Notes: generated by a model from the sequence alone, not told the origin. Shown: positions 1 through 9,542, counted from the first letter of the stretch. The stretch is 64,000 bases of DNA from Nocardioides exalbidus (GCF_900105585.1 NZ_FNRT01000002.1:744001-808000); one strand, 5' to 3'. Made by a program: numbers and translations.

Positions 1-25
1 CCGTGCACCGGATCTTGCAGCGCCG

Positions 26-673
26 CTAGGGAGCAAGCCGCTCCGTGACCCAGCCCGAGCCGGAGCGGCGGTAGACGAGCCGGTCGTGCATCCGGCTGCG
101 GCGGCCCTGCCAGAACTCGACGACCTCGGGGACGACGCGGTAGCCACCCCAGTGCGGCGGGACGGGGACCTCGGCGTCCGTCGGATCGGCGCCGAAGCGC
201 TCCTCGACCTCGGCGTAGGACGCCGACAGCTCGGCCCGCGAGGCGACCGGGCGGGACTGGGCGGACGCCCACGCCCCGAGCTGCGCACCTCGGGGACGGG
301 AGTGGAAGTAGGTCTCGACGTCGGCGTCGTCCAGCACCGAGGCGCTGCCCTCGACGCGGACCTGTCGCTCGAGCGGGTGCCACGGGAAGAGCAGGGCGCA
401 CTGCGGGTCGGCCGCGAGCTCGTCACCCTTGCGGGAGGCCTGGTTGGTGAAGAAGACGAACCCGTCGGGCGAGACGCCCTTGAGCAGCACCATCCGGCTC
501 GACGGCCGGCCGTCGGGGGTCGAGGTCGCGAGCACCATGGCGTTGGGCTCGTGCACGCCCGCGTCGATGGACTGCTGGAGCCAGCGCTCGAACATCTCGA
601 TCGGGTCGGCGGCCAGGTCGGGGACGTCGAGGCCCCCGCGGCCGTACTCCTCACGCAGCGCGGACAAGTCCAT
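26..673 (-). CDS. pdxH: Pyridoxamine 5'-phosphate oxidase
   Basis: FMN-dependent cytosolic enzyme that oxidises pyridoxine/pyridoxamine 5'-phosphate to pyridoxal phosphate, the last step of B6 cofactor synthesis and salvage. At 215 aa it has the usual family length. The FMN-binding core RPSSRMVLLKG lies near residues 56-66 and the substrate/FMN contact segment FWQGRRSRMHDR is near the C-terminus; both are family hallmarks. The ATG at 673 sits 6 bases after a TAGTGT -10 hexamer on this strand, so the mRNA is probably leaderless. It is divergent from the citrate synthase gene, 53 bases away. Single-copy housekeeping gene with no oddities. Confidence 0.95.
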   Translation of the reverse strand: MDLSALREEYGRGGLDVPDLAADPIEMFERWLQQSIDAGVHEPNAMVLATSTPDGRPSSRMVLLKGVSPDGFVFFTNQASRKGDELAADPQCALLFPWHPLERQVRVEGSASVLDDADVETYFHSRPRGAQLGAWASAQSRPVASRAELSASYAEVEERFGADPTDAEVPVPPHWGGYRVVPEVVEFWQGRRSRMHDRLVYRRSGSGWVTERLAP

Positions 674-679
674 GTCTGG

Positions 680-685
680 ACACTA
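680..685 (-). promoter_or_regulatory. -10 hexamer of pdxH (leaderless)
   Basis: On the minus strand the sequence is TAGTGT, a 6-base spacer, then the pdxH ATG. This is the leaderless geometry seen many times in this window. Confidence 0.6.
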
Positions 686-726
686 ACGAACCGGGTGCAG
701 AATGAGCCGACACCAGGAGGAGCACC

Positions 727-1830
727 ATGACCGAGATCCACCACGGCCTCGAAGGCGTCGTCGCGTTCGAGACGCAGATCGCCGAGCCCGACAAGGAGGG
801 CTCCGCGCTCCGCTACCGCGGGGTCGACATCGAGGAGCTCGTCGGCCGGGTGCCGTTCGAGAACGTCTGGGGCCTCCTGGTCGACGGCTCCTACTCCCCC
901 GGCCTCCCGCCGGCCGAGCCCTACAACATCTCGATCCACACCGGCGACGTCCGCGCCGACGTGCAGGCTGCGGTCGCGATGCTCGCCCCGATGCTCGGCA
1001 TGGGCCAGACCTACGACATCTCCGACGAGCAGGCGCGCCTCGACCTGTCCCGCGTCGCCGTCATGGTGCTGTCGTACGCCGCCCAGTCCGCCCGCGGCCT
1101 CGGCAAACCGGTCGTCACCCAGGCCGAGGTCGACCAGGGCAGGACCCTCGCCGAGCGGTTCCTGATCCGCTGGCGCGGCGAGGCCGACCCGAAGCACGCG
1201 CACGCCATCGACGCCTACTGGTCCTCGGCCGCCGAGCACGGCATGAACGCCTCCACCTTCACCGCCCGCGTCATCACCTCGACCGGCGCCGACGTGGCCG
1301 CCGCCTTCTCCGGCGCCATCGGCGCGATGTCCGGCCCGCTCCACGGCGGCGCGCCGTCGCGCGTGCTCGGCATGATCGAGGAGGTCGAGAAGCGCGACGG
1401 CGACGCGGCGACCTACGTCAAGGAGCTGCTCGACAGCGGCGAGCGGCTGATGGGCTTCGGCCACCGCGTCTACCGCGCCGAGGACCCGCGCGCCCGCGTG
1501 CTGCGTCGCACGGCCAAGGAGCTCGACGCCCCGCGCTACGAGGTCGCCGAGGCACTCGAGAAGGCCGCCCTCGCCGAGCTGCGCGAGCGCCGTCCCGACC
1601 GCGTGCTCGAGACCAACGTCGAGTTCTGGGCCGCGATCGTCCTCGACTTCGCCGAGGTGCCGGCCCACATGTTCACCTCGATGTTCACGTGCGCGCGCAC
1701 CGGCGGCTGGTCCGCCCACATCCTCGAGCAGAAGACCACGGGTCGCCTGATCCGGCCGTCCGCGGTCTACGCCGGACCGAGCACCCGCCCGGCCAGCGAG
1801 GTCGACGGCTGGGACCAGGCCTGGGGCTGA
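727..1830 (+). CDS. Citrate synthase (CitA/type-II-like)
   Basis: Condenses acetyl-CoA and oxaloacetate to citrate in the TCA cycle. The 367 aa match the shorter 2-type citrate synthases of actinobacteria, which lack the long N-terminal extension. Visible active-site segments are GPLHGGAPSRV (His about 206), GFGHRVYRAEDPRA (His about 246) and the catalytic Asp region EFWAAIVLDF near residue 300. A strong ribosome-binding site (AGGAGGAGC) precedes ATG 727. The gene ends one base before the convergent secreted-protein gene. Members of this family can also be 2-methylcitrate synthases; no prp genes are nearby, so citrate synthase is preferred. Confidence 0.92.
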   Translation: MTEIHHGLEGVVAFETQIAEPDKEGSALRYRGVDIEELVGRVPFENVWGLLVDGSYSPGLPPAEPYNISIHTGDVRADVQAAVAMLAPMLGMGQTYDISDEQARLDLSRVAVMVLSYAAQSARGLGKPVVTQAEVDQGRTLAERFLIRWRGEADPKHAHAIDAYWSSAAEHGMNASTFTARVITSTGADVAAAFSGAIGAMSGPLHGGAPSRVLGMIEEVEKRDGDAATYVKELLDSGERLMGFGHRVYRAEDPRARVLRRTAKELDAPRYEVAEALEKAALAELRERRPDRVLETNVEFWAAIVLDFAEVPAHMFTSMFTCARTGGWSAHILEQKTTGRLIRPSAVYAGPSTRPASEVDGWDQAWG

Positions 1831-1831
1831 C

Positions 1832-2479
1832 TCACCCGGTGGGTGGCTGCTGCTGCGCGTAGTACCAGGACGTCAGGCCCTTCGCGCCCTGCCGGGTCAG
1901 CGAGATGTGGACGTGGTCGCGGTGGCGCAGCGTGGGCGAGCACGACCTCTTCGTGCGGCAGCTCGAGCTGAGGTAGCGCTCGGGCGCGAAGCCCCGGTAG
2001 GGGGCGTACATCCTGTCGTTCCAGATGACGTACATGATCCCCATCCGGCGGGCCAGCGCGGCCGGCTCGCCGGTGTCGTCGGGGGCGAAGATCTCGTCGA
2101 GCATGGCCTGGGCGAGCGCGGCGTCCTCCGGCTTGCTCGCGTCGAGCAGCCAGTCGAAGGCCCGCGACTCCTTGTGCTCGCTGGTGCTGGTGCCCTCGCA
2201 CGAGCGGCTGATCGGTCCGTAGCCACCGCCGCGCGCGACGAGCCAGTCGGCGAGCAGCAGGATGCCGGGCTTCGGCTTCTGCCGGCACTTCGTCTGCGGC
2301 TGGTAGCCGGCGTAGGGCTCGATCGGCATCACGTAGGGCGCGGACGACGTCACGACCCCGATCCCCCGGCGCGCCGAGGAGGGGTGGTACGACGACTCCG
2401 CGGAGGCCGCGGCGGCGTGGCCGAGCAGCAGTCCGAGGACGAGGAGGACGGTCGTCGGGACCATCGCACGCATGCGCAT
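1832..2479 (-). CDS. Secreted protein with DD-peptidase-like fold (ARB_07466-like C-terminal domain)
   Basis: A 215-aa exported protein. Residues 1-28 form a clear Sec signal peptide (basic start, hydrophobic LVLGLLLGHAAA core, cleavage near ASA-ES). The mature part has SEHKESRAFDWLLDA and, near the C-terminus, HRDHVHISL. The spaced His/Asp...His-x-His pattern is typical of Hedgehog/DD-peptidase-like zinc folds and of the ARB_07466-like C-terminal domain often annotated as hypothetical in actinobacteria. Four Cys outside the signal could form disulfides. A role in cell-wall peptide processing is inferred from fold motifs only. Another in-frame Met lies two codons into the signal. Confidence 0.75.
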   Translation of the reverse strand: MRMRAMVPTTVLLVLGLLLGHAAAASAESSYHPSSARRGIGVVTSSAPYVMPIEPYAGYQPQTKCRQKPKPGILLLADWLVARGGGYGPISRSCEGTSTSEHKESRAFDWLLDASKPEDAALAQAMLDEIFAPDDTGEPAALARRMGIMYVIWNDRMYAPYRGFAPERYLSSSCRTKRSCSPTLRHRDHVHISLTRQGAKGLTSWYYAQQQPPTG

Positions 2480-2564
2480 CGCCTCGCACCACCTTCCCCA
2501 GTGATCACTCGTGACCCGAGGACCGTAGGTGGCCCGCGCAAAGCCCGTCAGCGGTTCGTGGGAA

Positions 2565-3059
2565 CTACAGATCTGTAGTTCTCAGCAGCCGTCCGAAGCA
2601 GCGGCTGAGGTCGCTGTCGGCGTAGTAGCCGAAGCCCGGGATCGGCTCGTAGCCCGAGGAGAGGTAGAGCTCGATCGCCTCCGGCTGCTTCATCCCGGTC
2701 TCGAGCACGAGCGCCTCGATCCCCTCCGCGGCGGCGGTGGTCTCGAGGTGGGCGAGCATCCGCCGCGCGAGGCCGCGGCGCTGTGCGGCAGGCACGACGT
2801 ACATCCGCTTCACCTCGGCGGTGACCTGCGCACCGAGCGCCTTCACCGAGCTGCGGCGCCACGCCCCGGTGGCGACGGGTCGGCCGTCGAGGTAGCCGAC
2901 GAAGAAGGTGCCGAGCGGGTCGTCGAAGTCGCGTCGGTCGATGGGTGAGTCATCACGACCGCCGTAGCGGGCGACGTACTCCTCCTGGACGGCCTCGACG
3001 AGGAAGGCGGCGTCGGGGTGGGTGATCGAGACCCGCTCGATCCGCAGGTCGTCGTCCAC
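2565..3059 (-). CDS. GNAT-family N-acetyltransferase
   Basis: Acetyl-CoA-dependent N-acetyltransferase of unknown substrate, about 164 aa. The acetyl-CoA-binding motif A reads VKRMYVVPAAQRRGLARRML, followed by the usual ALVLETGMKQPEAIELYLSSGY segment with the conserved Tyr; both are classic GNAT signatures. The frame is open further upstream (to 3197), but GTG 3059 lies exactly 7 bases after a TAGGGT -10 hexamer and just before the recognisable domain, so I take that as a leaderless start. It is divergent from the acidic secreted protein gene. Confidence 0.85.
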   Translation of the reverse strand: MDDDLRIERVSITHPDAAFLVEAVQEEYVARYGGRDDSPIDRRDFDDPLGTFFVGYLDGRPVATGAWRRSSVKALGAQVTAEVKRMYVVPAAQRRGLARRMLAHLETTAAAEGIEALVLETGMKQPEAIELYLSSGYEPIPGFGYYADSDLSRCFGRLLRTTDL

Positions 3060-3066
3060 GTCCCAG

Positions 3067-3072
3067 ACCCTA
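3067..3072 (-). promoter_or_regulatory. -10 hexamer for the GNAT gene
   Basis: TAGGGT on the minus strand, 7-base spacer, then GTG 3059. It decides the start of this gene against the longer open frame. Confidence 0.55.
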
Positions 3073-3235
3073 TGCCCGCGCCGGCGCGCGACCTCCACAA
3101 CCCCACCCGTCGTCACCCGCCCCACAGCGGTTGCACAGGTCCGCTGCCTCGCAGGAATCTTTCGGATCGGCGTAACGCAGCCGGGTCGCGACGACAAGTA
3201 CCTGGTGACAGACCCCCCAACCCCGAGGAGAAGGC

Positions 3236-3940
3236 ATGAAGCAGCGACGCTTCCGCGCCGTCACCGCCCTGTTGTCCGTGCTCGCCCTTTCGGCCGTCGC
3301 CGCCCCCGCGCACGCCGGCGATCGCGGCGGGGACCGCGGCGACGGACCCCGCCACAGCCAGCACGGACACGGCGGAGGACACGGCTGGGGCCACGGCCAC
3401 GGCCACTCCCGCGGCACCGGGATGACGGTGACCGAGGAGGTCACCGCGATCCTCGACGCCGCCTCCGTCGAGGTCGAGGGCTCGAACGGCGCACGCGTCG
3501 GCCGCGACGACGACGACCTCCTCGTGATCAGCGTCGGAGGGCGCCACCGCGGCCACTGGAACGACGACTCCGACGATGACGACGACGAGCGGGACGACCG
3601 CCGCGGCAAGGACGGATCGAGGGGCGGCGACGGCTCGAACGCCGTCGTGACCTTCACCGGCACCACGGTGACCTCCGAGTGGACCGACTTCGACGTCGAC
3701 GTCCGCGACGGCGTCGTCACCGCCGAGGTCGACGGTGTCGAGGACGTCCCGGTCCTCACCATCGTGAAGGCCGACGATGACGACGACGACCGCGGCCGGG
3801 CGCGCCGGGGCGGCTCGCACGACCTGTCCCTCGAGTACCAGCTGACCGAGGAGTCCGCCGTCGTGCTGGGCGCCGTGGTCGGCGCCGACGCGTTCGAGGC
3901 GGGCGACGTGTTCGCCACCGCCGGCGGATGCGGTCGCTGA
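3236..3940 (+). CDS. Secreted His- and Asp-rich protein
   Basis: A 234-aa exported protein of no family I recognise. Residues 1-27 are a Sec signal peptide ending APAHA. A His/Gly-rich stretch (HGHGGGHGWGHGHGHS, about residues 43-58) comes next, then beta-like segments broken by Asp runs (DDDDL, DDSDDDDDERDDR, DDDDDDRGR). The mature protein must be very acidic, and metal (Ca2+, Zn2+ or Ni2+) binding is plausible, though inferred from composition alone. A good ribosome-binding site (GAGGAGAAGG) precedes ATG 3236. It sits 25 bases before a membrane-protein gene that is coupled to an ECF sigma factor, so it is a candidate target of that sigma. Confidence 0.7.
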   Translation: MKQRRFRAVTALLSVLALSAVAAPAHAGDRGGDRGDGPRHSQHGHGGGHGWGHGHGHSRGTGMTVTEEVTAILDAASVEVEGSNGARVGRDDDDLLVISVGGRHRGHWNDDSDDDDDERDDRRGKDGSRGGDGSNAVVTFTGTTVTSEWTDFDVDVRDGVVTAEVDGVEDVPVLTIVKADDDDDDRGRARRGGSHDLSLEYQLTEESAVVLGAVVGADAFEAGDVFATAGGCGR

Positions 3941-3965
3941 CCGGGCGACCCACGAAGACCGCCGC

Positions 3966-4739
3966 ATGACCACCTCGGAGCCCCGGATCCCGGCACTGCG
4001 CCTCGACGCGCCCGTGCTGGTCCCCGACCGGGCGTTCCTCATGCGGCTGTGCGCGGAGTCGGCCCAGTCCCCCACCCCCACGTGGGCCGACTCCGCGCTC
4101 GAACCCCTCCTCGCCTCGTGGCGGCCCGTCGTCGCCGCGGCGGCCGCGGCGGCCGTGGTCGCTGGAGGTACGACGATCGCGTCCCGCATCGGCGACGAGT
4201 CGATCGCGCCGGCGAGGCCGGCGCCGACGGTCCCGGCGATCCCCGACCCGTCGCCCGGACCGACGCGCGGCCCGGGCCTGTCGGTCCCGCCAGCCGGTCC
4301 CGGGGCCGCCGCGGGCGGGGGTGACCGGGATGGCGAGACGCAGTCCGACGACACGACCGCCGGGGACACCGCTGACACGTCGGGAGACGCCCGCGGCACC
4401 GACCCGGCCGGGCGTGACGACGGCACCGGCACCCGGTCGGGCGGGCGCGCCGGCGGCCGGGACCACGACGAGGACCGTGACGGCTGGCGTGACGGCGTCC
4501 GTGACGGCTGGCGGCACGGAGATCGGCACGGCGACCGCAACGGTGGCCGGAGCCAGGGCCAGGGCAAGGGCCAGCACGGTGACCGCGACCGCGGGGACGA
4601 CCGTGGAGGCGACGAGGACCTCGACCACGGTGGTCATGACAACGGCCGGGATGACGACCGGGATGACGACCGGGGCGACCAGGGCGACCAGGGCGGGTCG
4701 GGCTCCTCCGACGGCTGGGACGGACCGACCCAGCCGTGA
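3966..4739 (+). CDS. Single-pass membrane protein with long Asp/Arg/Gly-rich outer tail, anti-sigma-like position
   Basis: A 257-aa protein. A short N-terminal part (about 1-50) precedes one hydrophobic helix (PVVAAAAAAAVVAGG, about 53-72). A Pro-rich linker and a low-complexity tail of about 140 residues follow, made of DRDG, DGWRDG, GDRHGDRNGG and DDDRDDDRGDQGDQGG units. The stop codon overlaps the start of the downstream ECF sigma gene (GTGA), so the two are translationally coupled. The topology (cytoplasmic head, one helix, outer tail) is that of a membrane anti-sigma factor, but no zinc-binding anti-sigma motif is visible and the order is reversed from the usual sigma-then-anti-sigma. 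Function inferred from context. Confidence 0.6.
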   Translation: MTTSEPRIPALRLDAPVLVPDRAFLMRLCAESAQSPTPTWADSALEPLLASWRPVVAAAAAAAVVAGGTTIASRIGDESIAPARPAPTVPAIPDPSPGPTRGPGLSVPPAGPGAAAGGGDRDGETQSDDTTAGDTADTSGDARGTDPAGRDDGTGTRSGGRAGGRDHDEDRDGWRDGVRDGWRHGDRHGDRNGGRSQGQGKGQHGDRDRGDDRGGDEDLDHGGHDNGRDDDRDDDRGDQGDQGGSGSSDGWDGPTQP

Positions 4740-5332
4740 GCGACGACGCCACCGTCACGGCCGCGAAGGCCGGCGACCCGGACGCCTGGAACGAGCTCTA
4801 CCTGGCGTACGCCGGTCGGCTGCTGCTGTGGCTCAGGGCGCGCCAGGTCGCGGACTCGGCGGTCACCGCGGAGGACGTCGCGTCGGAGGCGTGGCTGGTC
4901 GCCGCCCGACGGATCCGGCACTTCAGCGGCACGCGCGACGACTTCGCCGGCTGGCTCTTCGGCATCGGGCGCAAGGTGAGCGCCAACCAGGCCCGGCGCG
5001 GGGCGCTGCGCAGCACCGCGACCCTGCTCGACCACGACGGCGACGACGACCACCCGGTGGTCACCCCGCACGACGAGGTCGTGGGCCTCGACTGGGTGCG
5101 CGACCAGCTCGCCCGGCTGCCCAAGCGCGAGCGCGACGTGCTGGCGTGCATGGAGGTCGTCGGCCTCGACGCCGCCGCCACCGCGCAGGCCCTCGGCATG
5201 ACGGCCGTCGCGGTGCGGGTCAGCCGCCACCGCGGCCTCAAGCGGCTGCGCACGCGGATGGGCGACGACGTACGCCCGGAGGGGGCTCCGTCATCGGCTC
5301 CCGGGGTCGCGGTGCTTCAGCCGAGCGACTGA
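4736..5332 (+). CDS. ECF-type RNA polymerase sigma factor
   Basis: A 198-aa extracytoplasmic-function sigma factor directing RNA polymerase to alternative promoters. The sigma-70 region 2 core is at residues about 14-75 (AWNELYLAYAGRLLLWLRAR ... EDVASEAWLVAARR). Region 4 with its helix-turn-helix is at about 125-178 (LPKRERDVLACMEVVGLD ... VRVSRHRGLKRLR). GTG 4736 overlaps the TGA of the upstream membrane-protein gene, which suggests both are made together. The 3' end overlaps the convergent zinc-ribbon gene by 16 bases. The regulon is unknown; the preceding secreted acidic protein is the obvious local candidate. Confidence 0.88.
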   Translation: MSDDATVTAAKAGDPDAWNELYLAYAGRLLLWLRARQVADSAVTAEDVASEAWLVAARRIRHFSGTRDDFAGWLFGIGRKVSANQARRGALRSTATLLDHDGDDDHPVVTPHDEVVGLDWVRDQLARLPKRERDVLACMEVVGLDAAATAQALGMTAVAVRVSRHRGLKRLRTRMGDDVRPEGAPSSAPGVAVLQPSD

Positions 5333-5763
5333 CCGCAGCCGTCGCAGAACGTCGCGTCGGCGTCGTTGCGGGTGCCGCACTGGCGGCAGTAGGGGCCGGT
5401 GGCGGTCGACGCCGCAGCCGTGCGGCCGATGTGGGCGATCCCCTGGCCGTCACTGAGGTAGGTCGCCGAGTCCTTCACGACCGGCATCGTCTCGCCGGCG
5501 AGGTACCTCACGTGGGCACGCATCCAGCCGATCTGGGCTGCGACGAGCCCGAGGACGATGCAGAAGCCGCCGCCGGCAGCCATGAGGATCGGGCCCGGTC
5601 GGGCGTCCATCGTGGGATCGCCGAACTCGGAGGCGAACTCGCTGACTCCGCGCACGAGGAGGACCGCGCCCGTGACGAGCAGGACGCCGGCGACGACGCG
5701 TGCCGTCGTGCGCACGCGAGCCTGGCCCAGCAGGCCGGGCGGTGGGACGTGGTGGTCGCTCAT
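5317..5763 (-). CDS. Two-helix membrane protein with C-terminal zinc ribbon
   Basis: A 148-aa protein of unknown role. Two hydrophobic segments are visible (VVAGVLLVTGAVLLVRG, and ILMAAGGGFCIVLGLVAA). The last about 25 residues form a zinc ribbon with two Cys-x-x-Cys knuckles (YCRQCG ... FCDGCG). The frame stays open to 5877, but the ATG at 5763 follows a GGGGGAACG ribosome-binding stretch and starts the plausible MSDHHVPP terminus. Similar small ribbon proteins are common in actinobacteria and are usually unassigned. Confidence 0.75.
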   Translation of the reverse strand: MSDHHVPPPGLLGQARVRTTARVVAGVLLVTGAVLLVRGVSEFASEFGDPTMDARPGPILMAAGGGFCIVLGLVAAQIGWMRAHVRYLAGETMPVVKDSATYLSDGQGIAHIGRTAAASTATGPYCRQCGTRNDADATFCDGCGQSLG

Positions 5764-5810
5764 CGTCGTTCCCCCATCGTGAGACGTCCTCGGGCGGGGT
5801 GCCACAATAG

Positions 5811-6986
<1,176 letters not shown>

Positions 6987-6989
6987 CGA

Positions 6990-7985
6990 CTAGGCACGCA
7001 GCAGCTTGAGGACGGCGCGCTCCAGGGCAGCCTGGCGCGCGTCGTTCGAGTCGTACGTCGTCCTCACCCGGATCGTGCGCCCGCGCTCGTAGGCGTCGAC
7101 GACCCGCGGGTCGACGTAGGACGACCGCGCGAGGGTGGGGGTGTTCCCGAGGAACTCCGAGACCTGCTTCATCGCGCTCGAGACCGCCCGCTTGCGCGAC
7201 GCCTTGGTCTGGCCCGGCTCGTCGGTGTCCGCCAGGGCGGCGGCCGCGATCACCGTCGCGTGCCACGTGCGGAAGTCCTTGGCGGTGGCGTCGATGCCGA
7301 AGCAGGTGCGGATGTAGTCGTTGACGTGCCCGGCGTCGATGTCCTTCCAGTGCCGGCCGTCCTTCCACGCGAGCAGCTCGTCGCCGCCCCCGCGCCGGCG
7401 CCGCATCACGTCGAGCGCCTCGACGGCCGAGGGGTCGTCGATGTCGATGCAGTGCTCGACACCCGACTTGCCGACGAAGCAGAAGCGCAGCCCGTTGGCG
7501 TGGCGGGAGACGTGGTCCTTGCGGAGCGTGGTCAGCCCGAACGAGCCGTTGGTGTCGGTGTAGACGTCGTTGCCGATCCGGAAGTAGCCCAGGTCCAGCA
7601 GCCGCACCGCGACGGCGCAAGCCCGCTCGCGCGACATCCCCTCGGCGCCGATGTCGACGAGCACCCGCTCGCGCGCCTTCGACAGCGCCTTGCCGAAGCC
7701 GAGGATCCGGTCGAACTTCGCTGCGTCCCGGCTGGTGCGCCACTGCGGGTGGTAGAGGTACTGCTTCCTGCCGGCGTCGTCGATGCCGACGGCCTGCAGG
7801 TGCCCGTTGGCGTGCGGTGTGATCCACACGTCCTGCCAGGCCGGCGGGATCACGAGCTCCTTGCAGCGCTGCACGTCCTCCGGCTCGAGCCGGAGCCCGT
7901 CCTCGTCGAGGTAGGTGAAGCCCTTGCCCGCCCGCCGCCGGCTCCAGCCAGGCTGGTCGGGGGACGTACGCCGGAGACGAGGCAT
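6990..7985 (-). CDS. DNA topoisomerase IB
   Basis: Poxvirus/eukaryote-like type IB topoisomerase, 331 aa, relaxing DNA by a 3'-phosphotyrosyl intermediate. The N-terminal domain (GKGFTYLDEDG) and catalytic domain are intact: RIGNDVYTDTNGSFGLTTL, the active-site Lys region, KDFRTWHAT with the catalytic His region, and the nucleophile Tyr about 290 in ARSSYVDPRV. The frame continues upstream, but ATG 7985 lies 7 bases after a TAGGTT -10 hexamer, giving a leaderless start that matches the family's N-terminus. Such enzymes are scattered accessory genes in actinobacteria. Confidence 0.92.
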   Translation of the reverse strand: MPRLRRTSPDQPGWSRRRAGKGFTYLDEDGLRLEPEDVQRCKELVIPPAWQDVWITPHANGHLQAVGIDDAGRKQYLYHPQWRTSRDAAKFDRILGFGKALSKARERVLVDIGAEGMSRERACAVAVRLLDLGYFRIGNDVYTDTNGSFGLTTLRKDHVSRHANGLRFCFVGKSGVEHCIDIDDPSAVEALDVMRRRRGGGDELLAWKDGRHWKDIDAGHVNDYIRTCFGIDATAKDFRTWHATVIAAAALADTDEPGQTKASRKRAVSSAMKQVSEFLGNTPTLARSSYVDPRVVDAYERGRTIRVRTTYDSNDARQAALERAVLKLLRA

Positions 7986-7992
7986 GCGTCCG

Positions 7993-7998
7993 AACCTA
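7993..7998 (-). promoter_or_regulatory. -10 hexamer for topoisomerase IB
   Basis: TAGGTT on the minus strand, 7-base spacer, ATG 7985. Selects this start over the longer open frame. Confidence 0.6.
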
Positions 7999-8049
7999 GT
8001 GGGGTCGTCCCGCGTGCCGAACACCCACAGGGAGGGTTCGTCCCACGCC

Positions 8050-9360
8050 TCAGGAGCCCGGCCGCAGGAACCGGCGGGCCAGCTGCGCCTGGCTCTCGGA
8101 GAGCAGCTGCTCGGGCACCCGGACCGGGTCGTGCCCGTCGAGGGTGAACGTGTAGACGAACATGTCCGGCTTGGGCGGCGTCGCCTTCGTGCTCGAGCCG
8201 AGGACGGCCCGGCTGACGAGCCCGCGGACGTCGTCGTCCTCGCCGTCGAGGTCCACCTCGGCCGACTCGGTGCGACCGGCGAAGCCGCCGGAGCGCTCGA
8301 CGCGCAGCCTTCCCGCCGGCCGGTCGGTGCTCCCCGCGGATGGCGTCGCGCTCGCCCCGGGCTCGACCCCGACCTGCCGCCACGCCTCACGCACCGCGTC
8401 GGCGTGCTCGCCTGCCGCGGCGACCGTGGCTGCGGCGAAGGTCGCGAAGTCGGCGTCCGCGGGCACGTCGCCACCGACGAGGGCGTCGTACCAGATCCGG
8501 CCGGCGCCGGCGATCGACGTGCCGCCGACCGCGACGGCGGCGAGATGGAAGGCCTTGTTGGGGATGCCGGAGTTGAGGTGGACCCCGCCGTTGTCGTCCG
8601 CGGTGTCGATGTAGTCGTCCATGTGCCCGACCTGGGGGTCCTTGCCGAGCTCGGGATCGTCGTAGGCCGTGCCGGGCGCGGCCATGTCGCGCAACGCGCG
8701 GGCGAGCACGGTCGGCTTGAAGATCCCCTGGCCGATCAGCCAGTCGCCCTCGGCGGCCTGCTGGCCGAGGAGCCGCTGCTTGAGGCAGGAGGCGAAGACG
8801 TCGGCCACCGACTCGTTGAGGGCACCGGACTGGTCCCGGTAGACGAGGTCGGCGGTGTGCTCGACCACGGCGTGGGTGAACTCGTGTGCGAGGACGTCGA
8901 CCGGCTTCGTGAAGCGCTCGAAGACGCGACCGTCGCCGTCACCGAAGACGAGCTGGGTGCCGTCCCAGAAGGCGTTGTCGTAGCTCGAGCCGTAGTGGAC
9001 GGTCAGGCTGACCGGGGCACCGGCGTCGTCGTGGGAGGCGCGACCCAGGTCGTCGGCATACATCTCGAGCGTGGCCGTGATCCCGGCAGCCGCCTCGTCG
9101 ACGGCCACGTCACCGGTCTCGGGCTCGCCGGCCGAGCGGACCGGGGTGCCGGGGAGGTCCGTGGTCGACCCCGCGTCGTGGACGGTCCAGTCCGGCTCCG
9201 CGTCGGCTCCGGGCATCGCCGTCGCCCGCGGCGGCTGGGGGACGGTGCCCCGGCCGGAGCGCAGGGCCTCGTCGCGCGCGGCGGCCTCGGGGCCGTCGAC
9301 CCGCTCGACGAGCCACGGGGGGATGAAGGTGCAGTGCGCGTGGGCGTTCCGAGTAGCCAT
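8050..9360 (-). CDS. Protealysin-like M4 metalloprotease with C-terminal emfourin-like domain
   Basis: A 436-aa zinc metalloprotease of the thermolysin family. There is no signal peptide. The start HAHCTFIPPWLVERV matches the short propeptide of protealysin-type enzymes. Zinc ligands are visible: HEFTH (His159, His163) and the Glu in NESVADVF (Glu183); DNGGVHLNSGIPNKAF gives the distal His region. After the catalytic part and a Ser/Thr/Pro/Gly linker, residues about 349-436 (AGRLRVERSGGFAG to the end) resemble emfourin, the proteinaceous inhibitor usually encoded next to protealysin. Here both are in one frame. Protease assignment is firm; the inhibitor-domain assignment is from motif memory. 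A TAGACC hexamer ends 6 bases before the ATG. Confidence 0.88.
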   Translation of the reverse strand: MATRNAHAHCTFIPPWLVERVDGPEAAARDEALRSGRGTVPQPPRATAMPGADAEPDWTVHDAGSTTDLPGTPVRSAGEPETGDVAVDEAAAGITATLEMYADDLGRASHDDAGAPVSLTVHYGSSYDNAFWDGTQLVFGDGDGRVFERFTKPVDVLAHEFTHAVVEHTADLVYRDQSGALNESVADVFASCLKQRLLGQQAAEGDWLIGQGIFKPTVLARALRDMAAPGTAYDDPELGKDPQVGHMDDYIDTADDNGGVHLNSGIPNKAFHLAAVAVGGTSIAGAGRIWYDALVGGDVPADADFATFAAATVAAAGEHADAVREAWRQVGVEPGASATPSAGSTDRPAGRLRVERSGGFAGRTESAEVDLDGEDDDVRGLVSRAVLGSSTKATPPKPDMFVYTFTLDGHDPVRVPEQLLSESQAQLARRFLRPGS

Positions 9361-9542
9361 GGGTCAGGTCTACCCCTCGGCACCGACAGCCGGAAGGGGT
9401 CGGCAGGCCCCGGGCGCCGCCGCCCGTGGGGGGCGGGCGGCGGCACCACGCTGGTCCCGCAGCACCTCGTCACGCTCGACGGTGGGGGTCCGCTCCCACC
9501 CACTGGGTGGGACGAGCGAGACGGGCGCAGCGAGTCTGGGTC

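Noticed and set aside
3150..3180. Possible ECF-type promoter (GGAATC followed by CGTAAC) before the acidic protein gene
   Set aside because: Spacing of about 11-12 bases is too short for the usual 16-17.
4440..4720. Short repeats that could suggest a CRISPR or tandem array
   Set aside because: They are in-frame DRDG, GDRHGD and DDDR codon repeats of a protein tail, with irregular unit length.
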